From Streptomyces collinus Tu 365 (GTDB lineage: Bacteria; Actinomycetota; Actinomycetes; Streptomycetales; Streptomycetaceae), in contig NC_021985.1 in NCBI RefSeq assembly GCF_000444875.1, forward strand, positions 5,600,170 through 5,664,169: a DNA stretch of 64,000 nucleotides, read 5' to 3'. The notes below the pieces were generated by a model that saw only the letters and a list, made by a program, of their open reading frames with translations, searched no databases and was not told where the DNA came from. A program made the position numbers and the translations under genes. This document shows, in pieces, positions 33,674 to 42,032 of this stretch (the stretch's first letter is position 1; every line of letters starts with the position of its first letter).

Positions 33674-35485
33674 ATGGACGTTATGGGGGACAAGGCAACT
33701 CTGTTCGAGACAGGGCGATTTGTGCAGCCCCCGGGTGAGGAGCCGGCCCGGGACGAGACGAACGACATGGGGGAGGACGCCGAGGAGGTCCGCCTGCGGC
33801 TGGCCGCGGAGTCCGGCGAGAACGAGGCGATGAGCGTCCTCGGCGCCATGCTGCTGCGCCGCGGCGACCTCGACGGCGCCGAACCCCTGCTGCGTGCCGC
33901 CACCGCGGCCGGGGACCGGGCCGCCGCCAACAACCTGGGCGTCCTGCTGCACCAGCGCGGCTACGCCGAGGAGGCCGCCGGCTGGTGGCGGATCGCGGCC
34001 GTCGCCGGCTCCGCCGCCGCCGCGCACGCGCTGGGCCGGCACCACCGCGAACGCGGCGACGAGCCCGCCGCCGAGTACTGGCTGCGCCAGTCCGCCGAGC
34101 AGGGCCACGCGCTGGGCGCCTACGCGCTCGCCGACCTGCTGGAGCACCGCGGCGACGCCGGAGCCGGGCACTGGATGCGGGCCGCCGCCGAACGCGGGCA
34201 CCGCGAGGCCGCCTACCGGATGGCGCGCGCACTCGACCGCAGGGCCGGTCACGAGGACGGGGCCACGGGTGACAACGCTGTCGAGGAGGTCGAGCAGTGG
34301 TACCGGCAGGCCGCCGCGCGCGGCCACCGGCGGGCCGCGCTGCACCTCGGCGCGATCCTGGAGAAGCGCGGGGAGCTGAAGGAGGCCGGCCGCTGGTACC
34401 TGACCTCCGCCAAGGACGGCGAGCCGCGGGCCGCCTGCGCGCTCGGCTTCCTGCTGCGCGACGCCGGGGACACCGACAGCGCGGCCGTGTGGTGGCTCAG
34501 GGCCGCCCAGGACGGCGACGGCAACGCGGCCAACGCGCTCGGCGCGCTGCACGCCGAACGCGGGGAGACGCAGACCGCCGAGCGCTGGTACCGGGCCGCG
34601 CTCGACGCCGGTGACGACAACGGGGCGTACAACCTGGGGCTGCTCTGCGCCGAGCAGGGGCGGACCGCCCAGGCCGAGCAGTGGTACCGGCGGGCCGCCT
34701 ACGCCGGTCACCGGGAGGCGGCCAACGCGCTCGCCATCCTGCTGCTCCAGGGCGGCGACACCGCGGGGGCCGAACCGTGGTTCTCCAAGGCGGCCGAGGC
34801 CGGCAGCGTGGACGCGGCGTTCAACCTCGGCATCCTGCACGCCGGCCGGGGAGAGGACCGGGCCGCTCTGCGGTGGTACGAGCAGGCGGCCGCGGCCGGG
34901 CACACCGAGGCCGCGCTGCAGGTCGGGATCGCCCGGCTGCGCGAGGGCGACGAACAGCAGGCCGAACGGCATCTGCGGTGCGCGGCCGGAGGCGGCAGCG
35001 CCGAGGGCGCGTACCGTCTCGCCACCGTGCTGGACGCGCGGCGGCCGCCGGAGCCCGCGCACGAGCTGGGCGAGACCGTGCACGAGAAGACCGAGTGCGA
35101 GGAGTGGTACGAGCGGGCGGCCACCCAGGGGCACCGCCGGGCTCAGGTGCGGGTCGGCATGCTGGCCGCGGCCCGGGGTGACGTGGTCGAGGCGGCCCGC
35201 TGGTACAAGACGGCGGCCGAGGCAGGCTCCCGAAACGGGGCGTTCAACCTGGGGCTGCTGCTGGCGCGCGAGGGCAGCGAGCCGGAAGCGGCCGTGTGGT
35301 GGGCGCGGGCGGCCGACGCGGGCCACGGGCGGGCGGCGCTGCGGCTGGCCCTCGTCTACGCGCGTCGGGGCGAGCTGGCCGAGGGGCAGAAGTGGGCCGC
35401 CCGGGCGGTGGAGCTGGGGCCGGCCGAGGTCGCCGAGCGCGCGGGGCGGCTGCGCGACGCCCTGCGGGAGGAGCTGTCGGCGTGA
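33674..35485 (+). CDS. Sel1/TPR-repeat protein
   Basis: 603 aa made almost wholly of about 14 helical repeats of ~36-40 residues (for example AEQWYRRAAYAGHREAANAL, ALRWYEQAAAAGHTEAALQV). The core is W-Y-R-x-A-A-x-x-G-x-x-x-A, the Sel1 form of TPR. An acidic N-terminus of about 50 residues precedes it. No signal peptide or catalytic domain: a scaffold is inferred. ATG 33674 is used; ATG 33683 is an alternative. The upstream DNA has GGTATACC and GGGTGTACC side by side (33637-33653). The gene is framed by two identical initiator tRNA genes. Confidence 0.85.
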   Translation: MDVMGDKATLFETGRFVQPPGEEPARDETNDMGEDAEEVRLRLAAESGENEAMSVLGAMLLRRGDLDGAEPLLRAATAAGDRAAANNLGVLLHQRGYAEEAAGWWRIAAVAGSAAAAHALGRHHRERGDEPAAEYWLRQSAEQGHALGAYALADLLEHRGDAGAGHWMRAAAERGHREAAYRMARALDRRAGHEDGATGDNAVEEVEQWYRQAAARGHRRAALHLGAILEKRGELKEAGRWYLTSAKDGEPRAACALGFLLRDAGDTDSAAVWWLRAAQDGDGNAANALGALHAERGETQTAERWYRAALDAGDDNGAYNLGLLCAEQGRTAQAEQWYRRAAYAGHREAANALAILLLQGGDTAGAEPWFSKAAEAGSVDAAFNLGILHAGRGEDRAALRWYEQAAAAGHTEAALQVGIARLREGDEQQAERHLRCAAGGGSAEGAYRLATVLDARRPPEPAHELGETVHEKTECEEWYERAATQGHRRAQVRVGMLAAARGDVVEAARWYKTAAEAGSRNGAFNLGLLLAREGSEPEAAVWWARAADAGHGRAALRLALVYARRGELAEGQKWAARAVELGPAEVAERAGRLRDALREELSA

Positions 35486-35563
35486 CCGCGGGTGACCTGG
35501 GACACGCGCCGCCGAATGGATTTGCCTCCCCGCACCTCCCTCACGTAATGTCGTGTTCACCGA

Positions 35564-35637
35564 CGCGGGGTGGAGCAGCTCGGTAGCTCGCTGGGCTCAT
35601 AACCCAGAGGTCGCAGGTTCAAATCCTGTCCCCGCTA
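35564..35637 (+). tRNA. Initiator tRNA-fMet (CAT), copy 2
   Basis: Identical over all 74 positions to the copy at 33393. It lies 78 bases after the Sel1 gene and is followed by its own terminator of different sequence. Confidence 0.95.
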
Positions 35638-35644
35638 CTGAAGG

Positions 35645-35682
35645 CCGAGGGCCGGAATCCAGAAATGGATTCCGGCCCTCGG
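35645..35682 (+). terminator. Terminator of tRNA-fMet copy 2
   Basis: Perfect 16-bp stem (arm CCGAGGGCCGGAATCC) with loop AGAAAT. Confidence 0.85.
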
Positions 35683-35771
35683 TGCGTTCCGGGCGTGGCC
35701 GGCCGAAGCGCGGCGGGCAGGGACGCAAAAAAGAGGGGGGCTCTCGCCCCCCTCGGCCTCTGAGAAGGCGG

Positions 35772-36188
35772 TCAGGCGCCCGCGCAGGACGGGCACAGCC
35801 CGCGGTACGTCACCTCGACGTCCGACACCCTGAAGCCGAAGCGCTCCGTGTCGGGGAGGTCGGCGAGCGGATTGCCGTTCGGGTGCACGTCGCGGATCGC
35901 GCCGCATCCGGCGCAGACCAGGTGGTGGTGCGGCCGGTGCGCGTTCGGGTCGTACCGCTTGGCGCGCTTGTCGGTGCTGACCTCGAGCACCTCGCCGAGG
36001 GTGACCAGCTCGCCCAGCGTGTTGTAGACGGTCGCCCGGGAGATCTCCGGCAGCTTCGCGACGGCACGGGCGTGCACCTCGTCGGCCGTCAGATGGACGT
36101 GCTCGCCGTCGAGAACCTCGGCCACCACGCGCCGCTGTGCGGTCATCCGCCATCCGCGTCCGCGCAGCCGTTCCAGAAGGTCGCTCAT
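35772..36188 (-). CDS. catR: Fur-family peroxide-sensing repressor CatR
   Basis: 138 aa. Winged helix (HLTADEVHARAVAKLPEISR, ATVYNTLGEL), the metal region HRPHHHLVCAGC and a second CxxC (CPSCAG) for structural zinc. It lies divergent to a catalase gene, as catR does in S. coelicolor, where it represses catA until peroxide oxidises it. The ATG at 36188 stands 6 bases after TACGCT, suggesting a leaderless mRNA. The longer in-frame start crosses the promoter region and was rejected. Confidence 0.88.
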   Translation of the reverse strand: MSDLLERLRGRGWRMTAQRRVVAEVLDGEHVHLTADEVHARAVAKLPEISRATVYNTLGELVTLGEVLEVSTDKRAKRYDPNAHRPHHHLVCAGCGAIRDVHPNGNPLADLPDTERFGFRVSDVEVTYRGLCPSCAGA

Positions 36189-36194
36189 GCTCAC

Positions 36195-36200
36195 AGCGTA
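36195..36200 (-). promoter_or_regulatory. -10 box TACGCT, leaderless start of catR
   Basis: On the minus strand TACGCT, 6 bases, ATG; no Shine-Dalgarno. Confidence 0.45.
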
Positions 36201-36252
36201 ACAGCAGGAAGACCAGAACCCGAATAGGTGTGACTTTGGAACATTATTTGAT

Positions 36253-36267
36253 TTGGACTTAGTCCAA
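36253..36267. promoter_or_regulatory. Palindromic operator between catR and catA
   Basis: TTGGACTTAGTCCAA is a perfect inverted repeat in an AT-rich patch (ACATTATTTGATTTGGACTT) rare in this genome. By position it is the likely CatR binding site controlling both genes. Confidence 0.7.
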
Positions 36268-36331
36268 TGTAGGATCGAGCCTGACTTTGAACGACCCACA
36301 GGACAGGTCGGCGATGACGCAGGAGGCGCAC

Positions 36332-37783
36332 GTGACGCAGGGACCCCTCACCACGGAGGCCGGTGCCCCGGTGGCGGACAACCAGAACAGCGAGACCGCG
36401 GGGGTCGGCGGCCCGGTGCTCGTGCAGGACCAGCTGCTCCTGGAGAAGCTGGCCCACTTCAACCGTGAGCGCATCCCGGAGCGGGTCGTGCACGCGCGCG
36501 GCGCCGGGGCCTACGGCACCTTCACCGTGACCGCCGACGTCACCCCGTACACCCGCGCCGCGTTCCTCTCCGAGGTCGGCAAGGAGACCGAGGTCTTCCT
36601 GCGCTTCTCGACCGTCGCCGGCAACCTGGGCGCGGCGGACGCCGTCCGCGACCCGCGCGGCTTCTCGCTGAAGTTCTACACCGAGGAGGGCAACTACGAC
36701 CTCGTCGGCAACAACACCCCGGTCTTCTTCATCCGCGACGCGATCAAGTTCCCGGACTTCATCCACACCCAGAAGCGCGACCCCTACACCGGCTCCACGG
36801 AGGCCGACAACGTGTGGGACTTCTGGTCCCTGTCGCCGGAGTCGACCCACCAGGTGACCTGGCTGTTCGGCGACCGCGGCATCCCCGCGTCCTACCGGCA
36901 CATGGACGGCTTCGGCTCGCACACCTTCCAGTGGAACAACGCGGCGGGCGAGGCGTTCTGGGTCAAGTACCACTTCAAGACCGACCAGGGGATCCGGAAC
37001 CTCACCGCCGAGGAGGCGGACGTCCTCGCGGGCAAGGACCCCGACTCGCACCAGCGCGACCTGCGCGAGGCGATCGAGCGGGGCGAGTTCCCGAGCTGGA
37101 CCGTGGGCGTGCAGATCATGCCGGTGGCGGACGCGGCGACGTACCGCTTCAACCCGTTCGACCTGACCAAGGTGTGGCCGCACGCGGACTACCCGGTCGT
37201 CGAGATCGGCCGGCTGGAGCTGAACCGCAACCCGCGCAACATCTTCGCCGAGGTCGAGCAGTCGGTCTTCAGCCCCGCGCACTTCGTGCCCGGCATCGGG
37301 CCGTCGCCCGACAAGATGCTCCAGGGCCGCCTCTTCGCCTACGGCGACGCGCACCGCTACCGCGTCGGCATCAACGCCGACCATCTGCCGGTGAACCGCC
37401 CGCACGCCACCGAGGCGCGCACCAACTCCCGTGACGGCTTCCTCTACGACGGCCGGCACGGCGGCGCGAAGAACTACGAGCCGAACAGCTTCGGCGGGCC
37501 CGCCCAGACGGACCGCGCGCTGTGGCAGCCCACGGCCGTCACCGGTGCCACGGGCACCCACCCGACCCCGGCGCACGCCGAGGACGACGACTTCGTGCAG
37601 GCGGGCGACCTCTACCGCCTGATGCGCGAGGACGAGAAGGAGCGGCTGGTCGCCAACCTGGCCGGCGCGATCGCGGGCGTGAGCCGCGACGACATCGCCG
37701 AGCGCGCGATCGGGAACTTCGCCCGCGCCGACGCGGACTTCGGCAAGCGGCTCGATGCGGCCGTGCGCGAGCTGCGCGGCTGA
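36332..37783 (+). CDS. catA: Monofunctional haem catalase CatA
   Basis: 483 aa, small-subunit type. Catalytic His in RVVHARGAGAYG, catalytic Asn in VGNNTPVFFIRD, and the proximal haem tyrosine signature RLFAYGDAHRYRVG. It converts hydrogen peroxide to water and oxygen in the cytoplasm. The GTG at 36332 was chosen because AGGAGG lies 5 bases upstream; an upstream ATG (36314) and TTG (36287) are in frame but have no such site. A 17-bp hairpin follows. Confidence 0.93.
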   Translation: MTQGPLTTEAGAPVADNQNSETAGVGGPVLVQDQLLLEKLAHFNRERIPERVVHARGAGAYGTFTVTADVTPYTRAAFLSEVGKETEVFLRFSTVAGNLGAADAVRDPRGFSLKFYTEEGNYDLVGNNTPVFFIRDAIKFPDFIHTQKRDPYTGSTEADNVWDFWSLSPESTHQVTWLFGDRGIPASYRHMDGFGSHTFQWNNAAGEAFWVKYHFKTDQGIRNLTAEEADVLAGKDPDSHQRDLREAIERGEFPSWTVGVQIMPVADAATYRFNPFDLTKVWPHADYPVVEIGRLELNRNPRNIFAEVEQSVFSPAHFVPGIGPSPDKMLQGRLFAYGDAHRYRVGINADHLPVNRPHATEARTNSRDGFLYDGRHGGAKNYEPNSFGGPAQTDRALWQPTAVTGATGTHPTPAHAEDDDFVQAGDLYRLMREDEKERLVANLAGAIAGVSRDDIAERAIGNFARADADFGKRLDAAVRELRG

Positions 37784-37795
37784 GGCGGTGCCGCC

Positions 37796-37832
37796 GGGGC
37801 GGGGCCGGACCCACGGGGTCCGGCCCCGCCCC
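37796..37832. terminator. Terminator between catA and the CBS gene
   Basis: Perfect 17-bp stem (arm GGGGCGGGGCCGGACCC) with a 3-base loop ACG, shared by convergent genes. Confidence 0.85.
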
Positions 37833-37850
37833 TGGTGCGTGCGCGTGCGC

Positions 37851-38246
37851 TCAGAGGGCGGGTGCCGGCTCCCGGGCCGGGACCCAGCAGCGGATGATGT
37901 CGCGGACCGAGACGATGCCCGCCACCTCGCCGCGGTCCAGGACGACCAGGTGCCGGAAGCCGCCGTGGGTCATGGCGCGGGCCGCCTCCTCCAGCGTCCA
38001 GGTCGGGGCGGCGAAGACGACCTCGGTGGTGGTGTGGGCGTGGGTGCGCTCGGTGTCCGGGTTCTGGCCGAGACCCACGGAGTTGAGGACGTCGCGTTCG
38101 GTGAGGATGCCGATGCCGCCGGCGTCGGGGTCCAGGACCACGGCGGCGCCGACGCGGCGGGCGGACATCAGGGCCGCGGCCTGGCGGAGTGAGTGGGCGG
38201 GGCCGACGGTGAGGATCACCGTGCTCATGGCGTCACGGACGAGCAT
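37851..38246 (-). CDS. Two-CBS-domain protein
   Basis: 131 aa with two CBS repeats (LRQAAALMSARRVGAAVVLD ... GILTERDVLNSV; LEEAARAMTHGGFRHLVVLD ... GIVSVRDIIR). Stand-alone CBS pairs bind adenine nucleotides and act as sensors. ATG 38246 with AGGAGG 11 bases upstream is preferred; GTG 38258 overlaps that site. Upstream (38289-38304) TTCACAAG is repeated in tandem. Confidence 0.85.
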   Translation of the reverse strand: MLVRDAMSTVILTVGPAHSLRQAAALMSARRVGAAVVLDPDAGGIGILTERDVLNSVGLGQNPDTERTHAHTTTEVVFAAPTWTLEEAARAMTHGGFRHLVVLDRGEVAGIVSVRDIIRCWVPAREPAPAL

Positions 38247-38418
38247 GGGAAGGGCCACCTCCTAGGGAATCCCGGGAAAGTTCAGGGATTCACAAGTTCA
38301 CAAGTGGGGGTGGCTTCAGAGTGGCAGGTAAAAGGCGAGTCAACAAGGGGGCGTGCGAGGCCTGTTGAGGGCGTGCGTGGGTTTCCCCTGGGGCTGGCGA
38401 GCGCTGATCGCCCAGGAG

Positions 38419-38446
38419 TTGCATCACACTTTCGGCCTACTAGAGT
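38419..38446 (+). promoter_or_regulatory. Promoter of the small secreted protein gene
   Basis: TTGCAT (38419-38424), 16 bases, TAGAGT (38441-38446), in an AT-richer stretch 36 bases before the ATG. Confidence 0.45.
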
Positions 38447-38481
38447 GGAAACATCCCCGATCAGCGTATTTGGGAGACCTC

Positions 38482-38814
38482 ATGCTGCAGCGAAGGACTG
38501 TCAGGAGGGCCGCCGCCCTCAGCTCCGCTCTGGTGGCGGCCGGTGTCGCCCTCATGCCGTTGAGCGCTCAGCCGGCGTTCGCGTCGACTCCCGCAACGCA
38601 CGTGAGCACGGCAGCGGTTGCGCCGACGCAGAACCATTACCGGGAAGGGTTCCGGCAAGGGTTCCGCGACGGCTTCTCCGACGCGCGTTCCGACTGCGAC
38701 CGCGACGGTTACGGCTCCAACTACTCCAGCGGCCACGACTCCTCGTGGGCGCGCGGGTACGTGGAGGGCTACAACCAGGGCTACAGCTCGGCGTACCACC
38801 GGTACTGCAGCTGA
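38482..38814 (+). CDS. Small secreted Tyr/Gly-rich protein
   Basis: 110 aa. A clear Sec signal peptide (RRTVRRAAALSSALVAAGVA ... QPAFA, cleavage likely after AFA at about residue 34). The mature part carries repeated aromatic-glycine units (YREGFRQGFRDGFSDA, YVEGYNQGYSSAYHRYC), with two cysteines that could form a disulfide. GGGAG precedes the ATG. No family recognised. Confidence 0.8.
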   Translation: MLQRRTVRRAAALSSALVAAGVALMPLSAQPAFASTPATHVSTAAVAPTQNHYREGFRQGFRDGFSDARSDCDRDGYGSNYSSGHDSSWARGYVEGYNQGYSSAYHRYCS

Positions 38815-38866
38815 GCCGGGTCCGGCCCCGCGACCGAGGCCGCGTCGGCACGGCCTGCGGGCACCG

Positions 38867-39667
38867 TCAGTGACGCTGGGCGAGGTACCCCAGCAGCTCG
38901 TCGTGCAGCAGGCCGTTGGACGCGGCCGCGTCGCCGCTGTGGGGGCCCGGTCGGCCGTCGAGGCCGGTGAAGGTGCCGCCCGCCTCGGTCACGATGATCG
39001 CGTTGGCGGCCATGTCCCACAGGGACAGCTCGGGTTCGGCGCACAGGTCCACCGATCCCTCGGCGACCATCATGTACGGCCAGAAGTCGCCGTACGCGCG
39101 CGTGCGCCACACCTCACGGGTGAGCTCGAGGAACCCGTCCAGCCGGCCCTGCTCCTCCCAGCCGGAGAGCGAGGAGTACGCGAAGGAGGCGTCCGCCAGC
39201 CTGCCGACGCGGGAGACGTGGATGCGCCCCGCCGAGGTCAGACTCCGGCCGCTGTACGCGCCGTGGCCCTTGGCGGCCCACCAGCGCCGGCCGAGCGCGG
39301 GCGCGGACACCAGGCCGACGACGGGCTGGTATCCGTCCTCGCCCGCCTCCATCAGCGAGATGAGCGTCGCCCACACGGGCACACCGCGTACGTAGTTCTT
39401 GGTGCCGTCGATCGGGTCGACCACCCAGCGGCGGGGGCCGGTGCCCTCGATGCCGTACTCCTCGCCGAGGACCGCGTCCCGGGGGCGGGCGCGCTGGAGC
39501 TGGCCGCGGATGAGTTCCTCCGCCGCCTTGTCCGCCTCGCTCACCGGCGTCATGTCCGGCTTCGTCTCCACCTTCAGGTCGAGGGCCTTGAAACGGGCCA
39601 TGGTGGCGGCGTCGGCGGCATCCGCGAGGACATGGGCGAGGCGAAGATCGTCAAGGTAGTCCTGCAT
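38867..39667 (-). CDS. hisN: Histidinol-phosphatase, inositol-monophosphatase fold
   Basis: 266 aa. Mg-binding motifs of the family: LGEEYG, DPIDGTKNYVRGVP and SLWDMAANAIIVTEAGG. The V-P-V-W-A-T context and the length match actinobacterial HisN, which removes phosphate from L-histidinol phosphate in histidine synthesis. Inositol phosphatase activity cannot be excluded. The ATG stands 7 bases after TACCGT without a Shine-Dalgarno. Confidence 0.85.
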   Translation of the reverse strand: MQDYLDDLRLAHVLADAADAATMARFKALDLKVETKPDMTPVSEADKAAEELIRGQLQRARPRDAVLGEEYGIEGTGPRRWVVDPIDGTKNYVRGVPVWATLISLMEAGEDGYQPVVGLVSAPALGRRWWAAKGHGAYSGRSLTSAGRIHVSRVGRLADASFAYSSLSGWEEQGRLDGFLELTREVWRTRAYGDFWPYMMVAEGSVDLCAEPELSLWDMAANAIIVTEAGGTFTGLDGRPGPHSGDAAASNGLLHDELLGYLAQRH

Positions 39668-39674
39668 GTGACGA

Positions 39675-39680
39675 ACGGTA
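39675..39680 (-). promoter_or_regulatory. -10 box TACCGT, leaderless start of hisN
   Basis: On the minus strand TACCGT, 7 bases, ATG. Confidence 0.45.
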
Positions 39681-39854
39681 TCCGCCGGGACGAGCGCGGG
39701 GCTACAGGGGGCCCGCCCGCCCGGAGGCCCGCCCCGCCGAACGTCCCTGCGGAGCGTGGGTGACGGCGGGGCCGGGCCCCGCCGGCGCGCCGGGCGTGTT
39801 CCGTGGCGCGCGAGCGGGCGGACCGCGCCCGCGCGAGCGCGGCACCGCCGGGCA

Positions 39855-39919
39855 GGGGGTGCGAACGCCCGTTCGTACCCCCGCGGACCCTTGACAGTGC
39901 ATGGAGGCGCGTCAAATCT
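39855..39919 (+). promoter_or_regulatory. Operator palindrome and promoter of the TetR gene
   Basis: GGGGGTGCGAACG and GTTCGTACCCCC (39855-39882) form a near-perfect palindrome around CCC. Nine bases on come TTGACA (39891-39896), 17 bases and AAATCT (39914-39919). The position fits autoregulation by the TetR protein. Upstream, 39763-39783 is an 8-bp GC hairpin; the rest of the 284-base gap shows nothing. Confidence 0.6.
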
Positions 39920-39952
39920 GGGCGCAGTGTCGCTCGCCCCAGGGAGGCGAAG

Positions 39953-40558
39953 ATGCCTGCAGCCCGGGAATCGCTGTTGGACGCCGCTTACACGGCGCTC
40001 GCCCGGCGGCCGTGGTCGGCGGTGCGGATGGTCGACGTCGCGGCGGCGGCGGGGGTGTCCCGGCAGACGCTGTACAACGAGTTCGGGAGCAAGGAAGGGC
40101 TGGCCAGAGCGCTGGTGCGGCGCGAGGCCGACGGCTATCTCGCCGGGGTGGAGCGGGCGCTGGCCGCGCACACCGACCCGCGGGACCGGCTGACCGCGAC
40201 CGCCGAGTGGATGGCGTCGGCCGCCCGGGACAACGCACTGGTGCGGGCCATGCTCACCGGCTGCTGGAGCGAGCGGCTGCCCGCGCCGCCCCTCTCCGCC
40301 GTGCCGTCCGCTTCCGCCGTGCCCGCGCAGCGCCGGGCGGACGGGCCGCTGCCCACGCCCGGCGACTTCGTGCGGCTCGTGCGGGACCGGGCGGTGACCG
40401 TCCTGGGCGGCGCGGCGGGCGGGCACGCCGACGGCTCCGAGCTGAACCGCTCCTGCGAACTGGTCGTACGGCTCGCGCTGTCCTGCGTGGCGGCGCCGCC
40501 GGGCGAGGGCGGGATGGCCGCGCTGGTGCGCGGCGCGCTCCCCGGGCAGCCGGTCTGA
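39953..40558 (+). CDS. TetR-family transcriptional regulator
   Basis: 201 aa. The N-terminal HTH is clear (LLDAAYTALARRPWSAVRMV, DVAAAAGVSRQTLYNEFGSK). The ligand domain is Ala/Arg-rich with a proline-rich stretch (about 110-130). GGGAGG lies 5 bases before the ATG. The gene faces an SMR transporter gene 39 bases away, so regulation of that pump is plausible but unproven. Confidence 0.88.
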   Translation: MPAARESLLDAAYTALARRPWSAVRMVDVAAAAGVSRQTLYNEFGSKEGLARALVRREADGYLAGVERALAAHTDPRDRLTATAEWMASAARDNALVRAMLTGCWSERLPAPPLSAVPSASAVPAQRRADGPLPTPGDFVRLVRDRAVTVLGGAAGGHADGSELNRSCELVVRLALSCVAAPPGEGGMAALVRGALPGQPV

Positions 40559-40597
40559 CACCCGACTCGGCCCGCACGGAACGAAGTTGGCGGACCC

Positions 40598-40921
40598 TCA
40601 GTGGGCGGAGCCCGACAACTGCAGGCCGATCACGCCGATGATGACGAGCGAGATCGACACGATCTTCAGGGTGGACACCAGGTCACCGAGGAAGACCATG
40701 CCGTAGATCGCGGTGCCCGCCGCGCCGATCCCGGTCCACACGGCGTACGCGGGGCCGACGTCCAGTTTCTTCAACGAGAGCGTCAGCAGACCGAAGCTGC
40801 CCAGTGCGAAGGAGGCGAAGGCGATCGTCGGCCACAGCCGGGTGAACCCGTGGGAGAGCTTGAGGCACACGGCGAAGCCCGTCTCCAGAAAGCCGGCGAC
40901 GATGACCAGCAGCCACGGCAT
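40598..40921 (-). CDS. SMR-family transporter (SugE/Gdx-like)
   Basis: 107 aa with four membrane helices. Glu13 (MPWLLVIVAGFLETG) is the proton/substrate site. GFTRLWPTIAF and AYAVWTGIGAAGTAIYGM are typical of the SugE/Gdx branch, which exports guanidinium, rather than EmrE. GGAGGA precedes the ATG. No guanidine riboswitch was seen in the 84-base gap upstream. Confidence 0.88.
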   Translation of the reverse strand: MPWLLVIVAGFLETGFAVCLKLSHGFTRLWPTIAFASFALGSFGLLTLSLKKLDVGPAYAVWTGIGAAGTAIYGMVFLGDLVSTLKIVSISLVIIGVIGLQLSGSAH

Positions 40922-41005
40922 GTACGGTCCTCCCGTAGGTCCTGATCTCCGGCTCGGTGCGATTATGCACTTACCGGCGGCGGGCCCCGGCAAACAACGC
41001 GAAGC

Positions 41006-42016
41006 TCAGTCGCCCTCCCTGCGCTCCCGCGTGGCCAGCAGCCGGCGCAGGGAGTACAGCCGCGCCGGGTCCGCGTGCCCCTCCTCGACCCAGGCGTCCA
41101 GCGCGCAGTCCGGCTCGTCGTGACTGCACGCGCGCGGGCAGCCCTCCGTGCCCGGCTCCAGGTCCGGGAAGGCGTGGATCACGCGGGAGGGGTCGATGTG
41201 CGCCAGGCCGAAGGAGCGCACGCCCGGGGTGTCGACGACCCAGCCCTCCGCCGCGCCGAGCGGCAGCGCGAGCGCCGACGTCGTGGTGTGGCGGCCGCGT
41301 CCGGTCACCGCGTTCACATGCCCCGTGACCCGGCGGCGCTCCTTGGGGACCAGCGCGTTGACCAGGGTCGTCTTGCCCACGCCCGAGTGCCCCACGAAGG
41401 CGGTGATCTTGCCGTCCAGGTGTGCGCGCACCCGGTCCGCCGCGTCGCCGTTCTCCAGCTCCTCGCGGCTGGTGACGACGTACGGGATGTCGAGGGCGCC
41501 GTACAGCTCCAGCAGCTTGTCCGGCGGGGCCAGGTCGGACTTGGTCATCACCAGCAGCGGCTCCAGGCCGCCGTCGAAGGCGGCGACCAGACAGCGGTCG
41601 ATCAGACGCGGGCGCGGCTCGGGGTCGGCGAGCGCGGTGACGATCGCCAACTGGTCGGCGTTGGCGACGACGACCCGCTCGTAGGGGTCGTCGTCATCGG
41701 CGGTACGGCGCAGCAGCGACGCGCGCTCCTCGATGCGCACGATCCGCGCGAGGGTGTCCTTCTTGCCGGACAGGTCACCGACCAGGGCCACCCGGTCGCC
41801 CACGACGGCCGCCTTGCGGCCCAGTTCGCGGGCCTTCATCGCCATGACCGTACGGTCGCCGACCAGGCAGGTCAGCCGGCCGCGGTCGACGGTGAGGACC
41901 ATGCCCTCGGCCGCGTCCTCGTGTTTGGGCCGGATGTGGGTGCGCGGCCGGTTGCCCTTGCGGTTGGGCCGGGTGCGGATGTCGTCCTCGTCGGTGTGCT
42001 TGCCGTAGCGGCGCAT
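41006..42016 (-). CDS. rsgA: Ribosome small-subunit biogenesis GTPase RsgA
   Basis: 336 aa circularly permuted GTPase. An OB-fold start, then TKSD (G4), the P-loop GHSGVGKTTLVNAL, VDTPGVRSFG (G3), and a C-terminal Cys/His zinc site (CPRACSHDEPDC). It checks 30S maturation. It lies 16 bases after aroA on the minus strand, an operon. Mycobacteria keep the same aroA-rsgA neighbourhood. Confidence 0.92.
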   Translation of the reverse strand: MRRYGKHTDEDDIRTRPNRKGNRPRTHIRPKHEDAAEGMVLTVDRGRLTCLVGDRTVMAMKARELGRKAAVVGDRVALVGDLSGKKDTLARIVRIEERASLLRRTADDDDPYERVVVANADQLAIVTALADPEPRPRLIDRCLVAAFDGGLEPLLVMTKSDLAPPDKLLELYGALDIPYVVTSREELENGDAADRVRAHLDGKITAFVGHSGVGKTTLVNALVPKERRRVTGHVNAVTGRGRHTTTSALALPLGAAEGWVVDTPGVRSFGLAHIDPSRVIHAFPDLEPGTEGCPRACSHDEPDCALDAWVEEGHADPARLYSLRRLLATRERREGD

Positions 42017-42032
42017 GATCCCAGTCCGCCCG

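Noticed and set aside
33464..35560. 698-residue minus-strand frame
   Set aside because: Antisense to the Sel1 repeats; the apparent repeats mirror the true gene.
36189..36299. N-terminal extension of catR
   Set aside because: It would read through the catR/catA operator; residues are unlike any Fur protein.
40922..41005. Guanidine riboswitch before the SMR gene
   Set aside because: Only 84 bases are available and none of the conserved guanidine aptamer motifs was recognised.
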